Below are positions 5,945 to 6,448 of a stretch of DNA of 6,448 nt, in pieces. Where the stretch lies: assembly GCA_036560705.1 (NCBI GenBank), contig DATBQR010000038.1:1-6448 (forward strand), read 5' to 3'. Under the pieces are notes generated by a model. That model made no database searches. It had not been told where the DNA came from and was given only the letters and a program-made list of their open reading frames with translations. The position numbers were made by a program, and so were the translations under genes. The first letter of the stretch is position 1. Each line of letters begins with the position of its first letter. This DNA comes from RBG-16-66-20 sp036560705. Its GTDB lineage: Bacteria; Pseudomonadota; Gammaproteobacteria; Burkholderiales; SG8-39.

Positions 5945-6448
5945 GTTCCACGCCGCTGGCGCGGATCGGTTCCTTGCGGCCGCGCAGCACGAGCGCGCCG
6001 AGATCCTTCAGTTCCATGTCCGGCTGGGTTCCGAGCGCCTGCAGCGCAGCGGCCGAGGCGATGAAGCGGCAGCCGACCTCCCGCGTCGCCTGCTCCAGCC
6101 GCGAAGCGGTGTTCATCACGTCGCCATGGAACACGATGGCGCGCCGCTGCTCGCCCACTTCGCCGGCGATCACCTCGCCCAGGTGCAGCGCGGCGCGCAG
6201 GCCCGGCTCGGCGGCGAACTGTGCGCGGAACTGGTCTTTCAGCTCGAGCAGCGCCGCCTCCATGAGGAAGAAGCAGCGCAGCGGCCGCCCCTCCGGCCTG
6301 CCTTCTTCCTCGGTCCAGGTGACGACGATCTCGTCGCCGACGTACTGGTAGACCTCGCCGCCGCAGGCGGCGATCGGCTCGGCGGCCGCGCTGAACACCG
6401 CGGAGAGGAAGCGGTGCGCCTGCAGCGGCCCGAGCCGCTCGGCGATGG
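5937..6448 (-). CDS. Class III adenylate/guanylate cyclase, C-terminal part (5' end outside window)
   Basis: Nucleotide cyclase catalytic domain (PF00211 type) making a cyclic nucleotide from a nucleoside triphosphate; about 169 residues are visible and the frame stays open to the window edge, so a GTG at 6398 is internal. The residues just upstream of that GTG (LGPLQAHRFLS) continue the normal cyclase fold. Visible motifs: GGEVYQYVGDEIVVTW, with the second metal-binding Asp of GDE (codon 6333-6335); LRAALHLGEVIAGEVGEQRRAIVFHGDVMNTASRLE, with the transition-state Asn and Arg of NTASR; and the C-terminal LGALVLRGRKEPI end block. The first metal Asp and any membrane or sensor domains lie outside. 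The substrate-selecting Lys of canonical adenylate cyclases is Gln here (6345-6347) and the partner Asp is Val (6132-6134). Such VYQYVGDE-type domains occur in a bacterial cyclase subgroup, so nucleotide specificity is uncertain. Convergent with, and overlapping by 8 bp, the ABC_sub_bind gene. Confidence 0.92.
   Translation of the reverse strand, partial: IAERLGPLQAHRFLSAVFSAAAEPIAACGGEVYQYVGDEIVVTWTEEEGRPEGRPLRCFFLMEAALLELKDQFRAQFAAEPGLRAALHLGEVIAGEVGEQRRAIVFHGDVMNTASRLEQATREVGCRFIASAAALQALGTQPDMELKDLGALVLRGRKEPIRASGVELR

Noticed and set aside
5134..6351. A plus-strand frame of about 400 codons overlapping the ABC_sub_bind and cyclase genes
   Set aside because: It is the +1-type shadow of the receptor gene continuing antisense through the cyclase; both real genes have clear family motifs.
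6396..6398. GTG at 6396-6398 as the start of a short cyclase
   Set aside because: The frame remains open to the window edge and the upstream residues continue the cyclase domain, so this codon is internal and the gene is partial.
1..6448. A defence system, mobile element, CRISPR array or biosynthetic cluster
   Set aside because: No transposase, integrase, terminal repeats, spaced direct repeats, tRNA or toxin/antitoxin-like pair was seen; all eight genes have ordinary chromosomal assignments or a plain secreted-protein layout.

Overview
This window reads as ordinary chromosome from a high-GC proteobacterium, most likely a betaproteobacterium of the Burkholderiales or a relative. The evidence is a bacterial-type glutaminyl-tRNA synthetase (mainly a gamma/betaproteobacterial gene), a Bug/TctC extracytoplasmic receptor (hugely expanded in Burkholderiales), an orphan ABC_sub_bind lipoprotein-like receptor, DUF2147 and DUF805 proteins, and strongly GC-ending codons. 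No RNA gene, insertion sequence, CRISPR array or phage module was found. No stretch longer than 300 bases lacks a gene.

Layout. 1-1486 (minus): 5' 495 codons of glnS, running off the left edge. Divergent to it, 1569-1922 (plus): a small DUF805 membrane protein. 2004-2972 (plus): a secreted Bug-family solute receptor. 3114-3428 (plus): a small secreted protein made of seven-residue charged repeats, then 15 nt later 3444-4436 (plus): a zinc-free quinone-oxidoreductase-like dehydrogenase. 4467-4907 (minus): a secreted DUF2147 protein, convergent with the dehydrogenase and divergent, across only 32 bp, from 4940-5944 (plus): an ABC_sub_bind solute receptor. 5937-6448 (minus): C-terminal part of a class III nucleotide cyclase, whose stop codon overlaps that of the receptor; it runs off the right edge.

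How the genes work together. They do not form an obvious pathway. They are a mix of housekeeping (glnS), envelope/periplasm (four exported proteins), redox and second-messenger functions. Both solute receptors lack permease and ATPase genes nearby. The only plausible co-transcribed pair is the repeat protein and the dehydrogenase; the Bug gene could also be read from the DUF805 promoter across an 81-bp gap.

I did not find a convincing new multi-gene system. The best second-look items are a run of twelve consecutive A/T-ending codons inside the otherwise GC-ending glnS, the seven-residue repeat protein, and a cyclase with Gln and Val where canonical adenylate cyclases carry the substrate-selecting Lys and Asp.
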